DNA of 64,000 bases from Mesostigma viride (taxonomy: Eukaryota > Streptophyta > Mesostigmatophyceae > Mesostigmatales > Mesostigmataceae): positions 3,206,049 through 3,270,048 of the forward strand of contig RPFO01000448.1 of NCBI GenBank assembly GCA_009746045.1, written 5' to 3'. This document shows positions 44,633 through 56,400 of this stretch, piece by piece (the first letter of the stretch is position 1; each line of letters begins with the position of its first letter). A program made the translations under genes and the position numbers. Under the pieces are notes generated by a model. It was given only the letters and a program-made list of their open reading frames with translations. It made no database searches and had not been told where the DNA came from.

Positions 44633-47600
44633 CACATCACCTAAAAACGGCCTTTTTTGTTACATGGGGTCATATCTCCCACACATATAGTCAGATCGGG
44701 GTGCCTTTCTGGACTTAAGGTCCCCCTAGGACCCTGTTCACATCACATAAATTGGGGGGCCAACTGACCTATTTTTAGCATCAAACCGTGACGTGGAAAA
44801 GTGCAAAAAACGATGTTTTCCAGGCATAAGGAGGCATAGCAGGCACACACAAGTAGTAAATGTAGTCCAATTCAGCTGGAAATGGTCATGCTTATTAATT
44901 TATATCCAAAGACAAAAACCACCCTTAAGTATGCAATGTAGGACCAAACTATGTGCTATAATTCTGGCATACATGAGCCAAAACACCGTTTTAGTGCATT
45001 ATTTTCAAACTTATGAAGCCCCTGCCAGCACATATGCGGCCCAATCATGCCAGAATTCGTCACATTAATAGCACAATACTTGAATTTACACTAGAACACA
45101 AGTTGGACATATTAGGACCACTGCCGGCCCACTAAAAGTGACGGATGCAAGCAGAAATAGAGCGATTTTTGCAAAAATACTCCATATTCTGCGCCATTGT
45201 CTTGGAAAACTTTGCATTCTTCACTCAATTATCGTCATGGCTGTCATGGGATTCATATACATGCCACTGGGGCTGGATACATTAGCCAACACAGACTAAA
45301 AAAGCGATCATCAAGGGATAAAATCACCATCAATCACAGTAGATGCTGGCATTCGGAACAAGCACCATAGTGCCTACAAGCCTCAAGAAGGGGAGCTTGG
45401 CTGACCAGTCGTGCCTGTCGGCTGACCAGTCTCTTTTCTAAACGGGCCCCGCTCGGCAGCACACACAATCTCCTTTGCAGTACTTGGCCCACTCTGCTGG
45501 GCACCCCTGCTGTGCGTGTCTTATAGCAGCTAATCCAAATATATATCTGCCAGGTGCCTCTCTGCTACATGGAAATACAAAGCGCAATCAAGGACAGCAG
45601 TGGCTTGGGCTGCTATTCAATTGAGCTCAGCACCTAGCTGCTGTACAACATAATTCTGCATCAGTGCCTGTCCTAATTGCGCCCCCCCGCCCCCTTGCCA
45701 TCATCGTCATGCTCATCATAGTCTTTGGAACGTGCACTGAACTCCAACCCTTGGACAGTCCATAGGTCATTAAGAATCTGTGCATGTAATGCTAGCTCTT
45801 CTCAGTTGAACTCATCTACCACCCTCTCATGGTCGTGTCATCTCTCATGTAATCCACCTAGGTTTATCGTGGCCACTGATCTTTCAGCCCCTCCTGACAT
45901 CAAAATCTGGGCAAACACACTGTTGACATCGCCCTTCCGTTTTAGCCTGCATGGCTCCTCATGTTTACCCTTATCTCATCCCTCAACACACCTATAACTG
46001 TCTATTCATCCCCCTTGCATAGGCGGTGCATAACTGCGGCATGATGGGGGCTTGCCAAAAATAGGTGTAAAATGCATGGGATGGCACGGGGAGGCTCACA
46101 CTCATCGGTTTACAATCACACTCATGTGCTAACAGTGTCCCTCTCTGCTTTTGACACTGCATGCACATGCATTTCCTACCGGCTATATCAAGCCTTTAGT
46201 GTGGTTTGGTGCATCAAGAGAAATGGCAGGTCAGCTGAGTGCATCAGACCACATTTGTGTTAAGTGTACGCTTGCAACGCTGTTTGCCCACCGCATGGAG
46301 CTCCCCTTTCGGACAGTGGCGCAAGTAGCACTTACACCTTACTCCCAGCCGCTCACCCTGCCCATGCTAGCAACAAGAACAAATGCATGGTCCCCATCCC
46401 AACGTAAGGTGCATCACATGGATGGCCCTGCCATCACCTAGCAGTGTGCCACCCCTCTCCACCTCAACCTACTCTGAAATGCCAGGGCCCCAACAAACCT
46501 TTCAAGACATGGCACTCCTCAAAGAAGGCAACCCCTCAAAGAAGGCGAGGCAGTTTAGGTCTAGGGGGGCTTTGGGTAAGTTAAAAGATGATAGAGTTCA
46601 CTAACACAGGCCACGGCAACGACAACCTGCCTCACCCGCTGCATCCATACATCACAAGCCATAAACTGCACAGCCTCGCATGATTGCCTAAGGGTCACGT
46701 GATCCAAGGTGCCCTTCAGGCTCACCCCAGCACACCGGCCCATCCTCACCACCCCACTGGTCATAGTCATCTACAGTGGCATCAAACTCCTCTAGGACAG
46801 AGTGCAGTAAAGGCAACATAGACGTCCTGACACAATTGAATAAGAACGTGGCTGCTACCTACTGCCCTTAATAAAAAATGTCCATGGCTTGCACAAATAC
46901 GCATTCAATTCTTCAAGCAAGCATGCTAACACCTTCACAGCACATCCCAAGGTTTATATCCATCGAGCTTTGTCAACAAGCATGACTTCCTGATGCAAAC
47001 TTAGCTGTCAAGCTAGGAGGAGGAAAGCTAGGTAAAGAGGTGAGATAGACCCCCCCACAGCACCTTCCTGCACCAAAACCATGACAATATCATCCAGAGC
47101 TTGCTAAATACGTACAGCTAGCCGGTAGCGGGCGACCTTGCAGTCCAGGTTCAGCGCGAACATCTCGTGTCAGCACCCGGCGGAGATGGCGGACGCGAAC
47201 CCACAATGCTATAAAAGCGAGTCATAAGACTATTTCGGGGAGCGGTGAACGGCTTGGAACACCGAAGGTATGCCGCGACAAAAGCCTGAAGTTTTTCTCG
47301 GAAATACACGCCTGGATGTGGATTAGGGCACCGTTGTCGTGCTTGTGCTTGCGTTGCGAGCAGGCAACCAGTGTTTCTTGCAGTGTCGAGCAGTAACAGA
47401 TGGTGGCGCGAGAGCAATATGTGACTTTTAAATCATGGCTACACAGCTTACACCTCCGCAGGCATGTTGGAACAAGCCCCGCCATGCCGTGAGCCGAAAA
47501 AAAGGAAGAAACGCATCAAGCAAGGACGGTCGTAAACGTCACTGAAAACAGCAAAATCTGACCTGCCGGCAGGTAATGCGACAGCCTGGAAAATGTGATT

Positions 47601-48028
47601 CGTTTCTCGAAAAACTGATTAGCGCTCGTGAAAGTAGACTTGAAGCCCATTCGGATTCCACCTTTTGGGAATTGTGAGCTTCCAACAAAAAAGTTTCCCC
47701 CACAATTAATAAACATGCATTTTCGCTGCCAATTCCAGATCTGGCCGACACAAAAAATCAGCGTCTCAGTTTGCGAATTATTTTGACGCATGAACATACG
47801 CGAATAATATCTACCATGCATCATCGCAAAGCAGGAGAGTTTACGCGTCGTTTGCATCCATCGCAGCGACTTAACATGCATAATTGACTTTTGACTGATA
47901 TTCCGGCGGACATAGGGTCGACAGCCATGCGAGGTGGAATTTTTCTGGTCCCGTCGTCCTCAACGCGACGTTCGCGCCAAAATTCCCAGGATCTCATGTA
48001 ACCGGACGGACCGATTTTAGGTGATGTG
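44633..48028. mobile_element. 3.4-kb DNA transposon with CACATCACCT inverted ends
   Basis: Left end CACATCACCTAAAAACGG and right end, reverse-complemented, CACATCACCTAAAATCGG. Similarity continues for about 40 bases (TTACATGGGGTC versus TTACATGAGATC). The flanks join into a LINE 3' UTR known uninterrupted elsewhere, which confirms an insertion. No target duplication is obvious. No transposase domain was recognised in any frame; the interior holds scattered short frames and a partial internal copy of the end (GTTCACATCAC at 44738). The superfamily is therefore undetermined. Confidence 0.75.
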
Positions 48029-48217
48029 AACGATCCGGCAGTCTGTGGGTGCAATAAGACCCATGTGAGCATGACATAACATGGAGCGTGGGCGAGTAAA
48101 CTGATCATAGCCCCCCATATCTAGGCCATAGAGTAAGATCTAGATAATTCTTTAGCTAGAGTAACAGGTTTGCGGACATGCACCACGGGCCGAACCGCTA
48201 TGTTAACAATTAATTAA

Positions 48218-48560
48218 TTAACCCCATAGTCCGTTATTACCCCCCCGGCCTGTCGCGGGGGGGTTGACTAACGGCCGAATTCCGCGAGCGCCGCGCCACT
48301 TGTGACGGAAGACGTTGTCCCGGTGGGTCCGGGAACACATAGGGACGAAGGTGATGCATAGGTTTGGGGGTAATATGATTCCGCCATACTGTAGCCTGGT
48401 AATTATAGGCTAGAGCTCTAGGGCGTCACGTGACTTTGGCGGGAAATTTTCACTCGATCGATCATGCGCGCGCGTAACGAGATATGGCTGCCACGTGCGT
48501 GCCGTTATCAAGGAAATTTTGCGTCTCGCGGCTATAGAAACAGTTTAGAATGTTGCTCAG
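48218..48560 (+). mobile_element. piggyBac-like fragment related to P1
   Basis: TTAACCCCATAGTCCG resembles the P1 left end (TTAA|CCCATAGTCGG). The interior GCGCGCGCGTAACGAGATATGGCTG (about 48467) matches the reverse complement of P1 near 35760. No right end with GGG-TTAA was found, so it is a fragment or a diverged relative. Confidence 0.45.
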
Positions 48561-48944
48561 AAGTCAGAATGATGATGCGTGATCGTAGGTCAGGCATGGC
48601 CAGATTTTCAGGATTGGGAAAATACAGGTAGGAAAATACTGCCTTGTTGGTCGTCAGTGCCAGACGAGTCATCGCCTATCAGATGTCGAATTTCTCCTTA
48701 TGGCCAGCTGGGCAGTCTGCGCCAGCCCAAGCATCCAGGGCTGCTACGGGATGTCCGCTAGCTGCAGCATTTTGCTGCCCAGGAACTGAATGCGGACGCG
48801 TTTATAGGTCATCTTTGAACGGAACATCAACCTGGTCTATTAATTAATTAATTAATTAATCAACCTGGTCATCATAAAGGATGCATGCATGATGCGGCTA
48901 TGGCAGCCTATGCCCGTAGAGCAGCGGTATGAGTGAGATATATC

Positions 48945-49015
48945 AAGGAGACCGGCAACCAGCGCAGGCCAGAAATCGGGAGAATTCGGACCATGGTAGC
49001 TCGAGCCTGCCGGTA
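48945..49015 (+). repeat. Family S dispersed repeat, partial
   Basis: ACCAGCGCAGGCCAGAAATC and GGACCATGGTAGCTCGAGCC match the copies at 6463 and 19735. Truncated after CCTGCCGGTAT. Confidence 0.7.
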
Positions 49016-49364
49016 TATGTTGGTCCAGGCCTGCAGAATCCGGGTAGGGCATGAACGAGCCAGGTACGACGACGTATTTGCGTGTTGTCACGGTCAGCGG
49101 AATACGTCTCCCATGCATTATAAATGACGATTTTATCCAAGCATATTTCAGCAAGCTTCCATGCCTGTTGTAAAGAGTGGTATTAGCCCTGAAAGTGCCC
49201 AGTTTATGGCACTTCTTTGGAGTATATATCACTCCGTCAGTGCAGGTAGGCAACGTGTTTGTATTCCAGCACTTTTGCCGGCAGCCTTTGATAGCTTGTT
49301 ATAATGCGCATTATTGTGTTGCATGCATGTCATAGATAGCTGTTTACACGCGCGTAACCAACAC

Positions 49365-49720
49365 ACATGGATGTTGCCTACAGAATTTAGCCAAGCCATG
49401 CCTATAACGGGACCCCCATGGATGTTGCATTTCGCCATGCTATGCCATGCAGAGAGATGCTCTCTGTAGAGAAGCCATGTCCTAGCTCTTGTATAGCCAT
49501 GATGATCTTCCCCCACATAACATACTCCCCCTTAGCTGGGCATAGTGTGAAGATTATGAGGGTGCAGGTGCCTTGGTGCACCTAGAGCAAGGGTCGCTTA
49601 CATTCCCACCCTTGCAGGAAGTAGCCTAGAATGTATTAAAAGCCATATGCCCCTTCTCAGGGATATGTGCTACATTGACTCCCAACGGAGTGATGTTCCT
49701 AATTAAATTAACCCACACAC
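49365..49720 (+). mobile_element. LINE-like 3' UTR, solo copy
   Basis: About 90% identical to 36320-36670, ending in the same hairpin ACTCCCAACGGAGT (49678-49691) and an AT-rich tail (CCTAATTAAATTAA). It has no ORF1 in front, so it is a 5'-truncated insertion, the typical LINE pattern. Confidence 0.8.
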
Positions 49721-50119
49721 ATGTATGAGCACGTTAATTATATATGGGGGTAATGGGTTATCCGGGTGGTCTGAGCTTCTTAGGGCAATGTATTAGGTAT
49801 ATACTCCCAACATGGAGATAGTAATAATAATTAATCAATTAGGCCCACCCATCCTTCGCCAAGCGCCTCGCTCGAGCCCATTAAGAAACCCTGCCACGCA
49901 GCCAAATGGAGTTGTAGCCATTGTAGCTGAGGCCTTGTAGCCACGTGCGGTAGCTAGCCTTGCAAGCCGTTGGATCGCCATGCGTCCAGGAATAGTTGTC
50001 TCACATAATACATTAAAATGCATGGTAGACGGCCTAGCCTTGCTCCACAGTCTGTAGCCAGAAGCCCTACCGCCAGCCTAGGTATATGCCCCGCCTTGCA
50101 TCGATCGCGTGCACGCACG

Positions 50120-50336
50120 TTCGCTCATGCACGCCACCACCACAGCCTTGCAATGCTCACACGGGTCTTATGGCACCCACAGGGGACGCCGGATTGTTTC
50201 GACAAGTCCGATTGTGCAGGCATGCCACTGCATGGCATGAGGGGAGAGCCCTGGGGGTCCCTGCGCTTCCCATTGTGCACTTACGTGCTCCGTGACTCCC
50301 CAGCAGGAGCCCGTGTTGAATTAATGAATTAATTAA
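50120..50336 (+). mobile_element. LINE family A 3' end, plus strand
   Basis: Uninterrupted 3' UTR ending in CGTGCTCCGTGACTCCCCAG, CAGGAGCCCGTGTTG and TTAATGAATTAATTAAT. It serves as the reference empty site for the TIR element at 44633-48028. Confidence 0.7.
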
Positions 50337-50653
50337 TCTTCCCCACAGCCTCATGGGCCAGGATGGCCGGATGGCCAGTAGGATAGCAATCTTTTCTCAA
50401 ATCTTACTAGAATGTGCACAGCATGTATTATTCAAATCTAGGTGTATAACGCGTTTACCCAGCGATCATTTTGTGATATATAAGCAGTATTAGACAACGT
50501 ATCTAAAGTGGGCAAGCGCCCCGGCCAACGCTCCCGAATAGTTCAATGAAAGGGCCACCTCAAATAAAAGAGCATACGTCATAATAGTGTACGCTCGAGG
50601 CGCGGGCGCCCTACTACCTCGACGTTTTCTGTGATACAGCCTTGAGCATGATT

Positions 50654-53390
50654 CTAATCCACTTGCACATTTTCACACTTTTTCACGACCTCAGCCAGGG
50701 TCATGGACACGAATGCTATCCTGTTGCGGTTGTGCGTATAGGTCAGCGCAAAGCCGTCCTCGTAGCCGAGGTCCACGTTGAAGTACTGCCGCTCTTGCTC
50801 TGTGTAGATGCCGCTGCTGCTGCTGTGGCGAGTCCAGGGTGTCGGCCAGGGTATGATTGCAGGGTAGCTATACTCGCCCTCCTCCGTCTCAATGTCGATG
50901 CTGGCAAGGTCAACATAAGGAAAGAAGAACACAGCACAAAACACAAAAAGGCAGCTCATGCAGACAGAACGTCAGCTAGTTCTTAATCTCTCGCAACACA
51001 CCCATAATGTCTTGTAATATGCGACTTGCACCAGCCGAATCGTGCTGGCAAATGCAGGAAGCCAGTAGGCCGCTCACGAAAAACACAAGTCAATACAGCC
51101 ATACCAACACAGGCAAACTCGAAGGACAGAACCCGACACCTTTTCTCGCCTGTGCAGTCAGGCTGCCTAGCCTGGTATGCACAAGTATAATAATATCATC
51201 TATTGCGACTTTTGGACACATTCGAGAGATTCCGAAGAAGCGGAAAGTCCGAATTCCGCTCCGCTTCGTCGTAACCGTCGCGGGCCGAACCACTTTTTTA
51301 GTGGACTCCGGACGTCAGGCACTGGCGGAAGGTCCTTGGCGGAATTTCCTTTGAGGGGAGAGTCTCAGCGGGGTCCGCTTAGAGGTTTCCCAAGTGAGCG
51401 CGGCGCAATTCGTGGCTTCAGCGCGGCGCGTTTTGTCGCTCGTTCCAACTTTTTCGATTTCTTTTATTTGTCTGAAGTGCTTTCCTCGCGTTTCCCGGTC
51501 TTTCGCATAGAAAACATTATAGAATCGCTCAATGCTGTCGTCTTAGCGCAGAACTGAAATCCGCTTGTTCGGAAGCCTGTCCGACCGGTACCGGCGTCCG
51601 CTTAGAGGGCCAATATCTGCCGTCCACAAGCGGAGCGGAGAGTTCAGTCTCCCCTTCTTCGGAATCTCTCGATTCGCCATAATGCCTGAACCCTCCCCAT
51701 AATACCTTACGGCAATGTTGCGTGTGTCTGTAGAAGACCAGCAGGGCAACTTGCCCATAGTCCCAACAGTGGGATTTCCCAGCCAGGACAAAGAACCCAA
51801 GCTGGAAGAAGAGGAATGAAGGCAGCATGGGGCGAATGGGAGTAAGGCACAGCACGTACCTGCAGGGCCAGGTGCGGCCATGGTCATAGGACACTGACAG
51901 CCGCAACGGGTAGCGCTCCGCCCAATCCCCAGCCACCGGGTTATAGGCGAGCACCTGAGGTAATGCACAAGTCAAGCCAGCAGGTGCAGGGGCTAGGTAA
52001 ACGTTAATCAACTTCAACTATGTACCAGGATATAACTGATGGGCGCTAAGCGCTCTGGCGCATCAAGACCAGCGAGCGCACAGATTCCCCGTGTCATATA
52101 TTGAATATGGAACATGGAGTATGGAATATGGAGTATGGAGTATGGAATATGGACTACGGAATATAAAATATGAAATATGGAATATGGAATATGGAATATG
52201 GAATATGGAATATGGAATATGGAATATGGAATATGGACTATGGAATATGGACTATGGAATATGGACTATGGACTATGGAATATGGAATATGGAATATGGA
52301 GTATGGAATATGGAATATGGAATACGTGAAATATGCGGACTATGGAACTAAGGTATGGCAGCCAGCCTTTAGAGACCAGCTCCAGATGGGGAGAACAAGT
52401 GATGACATAAGAACAGAGCATGGCCCACAGCAGCAAAGAAGCTCAAAGGAGCTGGTCGAGAAAATAATTCAAAGCACAGAATCACTGTGCCCAACGGGCG
52501 AACTCCACTCCCCTGGATGACCAAGGAGGCCTTGGAGCTTCCTGCATAAACAATTTGCCAGCTTAGAAGCAAGCCACGATCCCCACGTCACCTCACATAG
52601 ACAGGCAAAATGGGCACACATGTAGCGCGTGCTGGAAGGCAGCATTTGGTTTACTATTTGCTGCCTGCCCTCAACGATACACGTACGCACAAGGACTCCT
52701 TCCTTCCAGGGAGTATCCAGGGATATCCCAGAAACTGCGTGACCTACCCCCCCAAAGGGGGTCTGTTAGGCAATTGCTGGTCACGCAGGAAATCTACACG
52801 TTCCATGCTTGTACCCTGTGTGCAAAAAACATTACAAGGGCACTGAGAGCGCCTGCTAAACTCCAGACTCCAAAAATACAAACCCAACGACATGAGGACC
52901 CGTTGCCTAGTGGTAGGAAGCATAACCAGCCTGCGCCCAACAAGCCGGTGCATGCCTGAGCCCAACACAGGTATAATTTTTTTTTTTGCAAAGCTATTGA
53001 AGCAATGAGCACCAGATGCACAGCGTATCTAATTCACAAAGCATGCTGTCCTGACTTAGAGTAACCTGACATATTGTTACCCAGCCCTGGCCAGAAAGAT
53101 TGTCAGACCACCTTGCCCAGAAAAGTATCGCGTCAACCGACCCATGCCACACATCAATCGTACAATAAACCATACGTACGCCTCACACCGTACAATGAAC
53201 CGTACGTAAGCCTCACACCATACAAAAAAATGAACAGAAGGTAGGCACCAAGCACATCCAAGAGCGGCCACCCGCCCTCACCAGCGTGCCATCCCGCAGG
53301 CGAGCCACGTCCAAGCCCGAGTTGTTGTTGGGCAGCGTCGTGGGATAGAGGGGGGCCCATGTGCTGCCGAGGAAGGAAAAGAACGTGGGA

Positions 53391-53470
<80 letters not shown>

Positions 53471-56400
53471 GTAAGAAAAAGAAAGGCGCATGGGCAGGTA
53501 TGGACATTCCCGAGCAGAATACGAGAAGGGGCGTCATGCAGCAAAACGCCAAGGTGTTGGTGACGTGGCAGGTGTCGGTGGCGGGGTTATGTGGAAGCGC
53601 TGAGACAAAGGTGGCGAGCGTAGCTCTCTGGACATGAAGAAGATGAGAAAACCAGTTGACCAATTAACAGTAGGGCAATAGGGTACAGTACGATGGTACA
53701 CCCAATGGGAAGTCAAAGGTAAGTCTAGAGAGGCCACACATGGGACGTCACAGGTCTAGAGAGGCCACACATGGGAAGTCACAGGTCTAGAGAAGCCGCA
53801 CATGGAAAATCACGGGTAATTCAAAGATACGCCCAGAGTGGTTTTACATTAACAACTGCTGGTTTTGCACTAACCGCGCGATGCAAAAAGCAGGCATATA
53901 GGGGCACCCTTGTGTGGATGATGATGATGAAGCGAAGCAAAAGTCTTTGCCTCTTTGCCCATAGGTGTCTACTTAACTACCAGGTACTACTAGGAGTCTG
54001 CTAGGTGTCTACTTAACTAGCAGGCACTACTAGGAGTCTGCTAGGTGTCTACTTAACTAGCAGGTACTACTAGGAGTCTGCTAGGTGTCTACTTAACTAC
54101 CAGGTACTACTAGGAGTCTGCTAGGTGTCTACTAAACTACCAGGTACTACTAGGAGTCTGCTAGGTGTCTACTAAACTAGCAGGTACTACTAGGAGTCTG
54201 CTAGGTGTCTACTAAACTACCAGGTACTACTAGGAGTCTGCCAGGTGTCTACTAAACTACCAGGTACTACTAGGAGTCTGCTAGGTGTCTACTAAACTAG
54301 CAGGTACTACTAGGAGTCTGCTAGGTGTCTACTGAACTAGCAGGTACAACTAGGAGTCTGCTAGGTGTCTACTTAACTAGCAGGTACAACTAGGAGTCTG
54401 CTAGGTGTCTACTTAACTACCAGGTACAACTAGGAGTCTGCTAGGTGTCTACTCGTACGCGCTTTACCCTTGGGGATGGCTCAGGCAAAACCAAACTGGT
54501 ATCCACCCATGTTGCCATCACAAAGTTTACACCGGCCCAGTACCATAAAGCGACCGCAGCACGGCCATACGATCACAAGCAGCTCCGTTTCCTCGGCGGC
54601 CATTAGTGAAGCAAACTAAATGGTCAGCTTCCATAGTGCGAGCCACGTACCGCAAACGGCATGTTCCTGTCGATGCGCGCAATCGCACGAATGGCCCAAG
54701 TATGTCTTCATGCACAGTAGCTAGTGAATGGCGCCCCACTCATGGGCCTTGCCTCCCTCATTGGGTGTGACTCCCTGATGCGATACGCCTCACCAATGTG
54801 CCATGCCTCCCTAATACAAGGATCTGCCTCCCTAATCAGCTGTGCCTCACTACACGCGACTTGCCTCACTACTAATGTGCCCCCAATGGATGAGCACTTT
54901 CTCAACTGTCCGATGCCTCACCGTCCATCATCGGCCGAGTCGGAGCGCAGCACCAGGCTATTCTTGCTGCGCAGGAACATGGACACCTGGCCAGGGGCTG
55001 TCTCAAACAGTGTCGGCTGGGAGACACGCCATGCCGCCCCCCCCCCCCCCCCCCAATCAAAACAAGAAAAAGAAAGGAAAAAGAACGGCACACACAGAAA
55101 AAACAGACGGAATGAATGAAGGGCGAGGACTGGCATGTACCAAAAGAGGGCGTTGATAGACAATACGAACATGGGCCAATGCAGGCTTCTGTGACATTGT
55201 GCTGATTAGAAAAGGCCTGAGAGCGGACAGCTGTCCTCGCCATGAAGGTGTCGACTACATGGTATCTCCTGGCTGCAATGAGCCATACCAGCCTAACCAC
55301 TTGACATAGCCTAAACACTTGACATGGCCAATAATTACCTGGATCGCCTCGTAGTTCCCCTCCTTAATGAAGTCGGACACAGTCCATGTGCGCCCCCAGT
55401 CGGCCGAGATGTCTACGTACGGGATCCAGCGCCCCTTCTCTGTGCTGGCGCCCGCGAGCCACGCGCCGCTGCTGAGGCGAAGCGGCTTGTTCTTGACGGG
55501 GCCACTGGCGCACGGCACGGTGGGAATAAGCATGCCCGCGTAACGCATCACAGGGAAGGACACCATCTTGAGGCACCACAGGGAAGGACACGAGCATAAG
55601 GCATTTCACAGGGAAGGGCACAGGCTTTGCAGGAGAACAGATGATGGGATGCACCCCACGAGAGCGCGGTTTGTGCACTGTGTGAGGCACCACGGACAAG
55701 CACTAGACAGGACAAGCACTACACAGGACGAGTACTACACAGGACGCCCAGGCTTCTTCTTCATGCCGGTCATGTGGTCCATCCTTGATGTCATTCAAAA
55801 GTCGTTGTTCAAATGACAAGTGTTCCTCTCATGACGGCGTTTGTCAATGCGTACATCCATGAACTTACGTGGTTTTCTCGCGTGAGCCGAAACAGTCCGG
55901 AGGAGGATGTCCATGCGACATCAACGAGTGTACCCACGTGACGCAGTCTAGGTGGTAATTACTCTCGGAGTGTTCTCAGGGCACATCAGCGTGCCAGAGG
56001 ACCAGGATGCAAAAAGATGTCACAAATGTGCCATATGAACGAATGCCACTTGAATATGTTGAGGAACAACGCCGCCTGAGCATGCTGGCCAAAGCGCGTG
56101 CTGACCAGACTCTCTAGCTAGAGTGCAGGGCAAGCATCAACGACACATGCTAGTACATGTGCCGCAACAGGCATAGGACAACGGCCCCAATCTTCCAGAT
56201 CCCGGATTTCAGGCCTGTGCTGATTGTTTCGTTCAAGTAGCAGTGGGGTTGTAGATCTTTGTTACGAATGGTGAGGGAGGCAAGGGGACGACGGCATCAA
56301 GAGCAAGGCTTACCGCAATAGTAGTACTAGTACTAGTATATATACACAGCACGTGCCTGGTCTATATATCCTACCTCATTGATGTACTGCTAGTGTTGAT

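Noticed and set aside
44793-47881. Several 90-120 codon frames inside the TIR element as transposase exons
   Set aside because: None shows a DDE, zinc-finger or other transposase motif, and no phase-consistent exon chain could be built.
52091-52520. Tyr/Gly/Ile/Trp/Asn/Met/Glu-repeat protein on the plus strand
   Set aside because: Translation of the 7-bp minisatellite; it lies in a sialidase intron on the opposite strand.
53962-54453. Regular 40-bp repeats resembling a CRISPR array at first sight
   Set aside because: Units are contiguous without unique spacers, in a eukaryotic intron.
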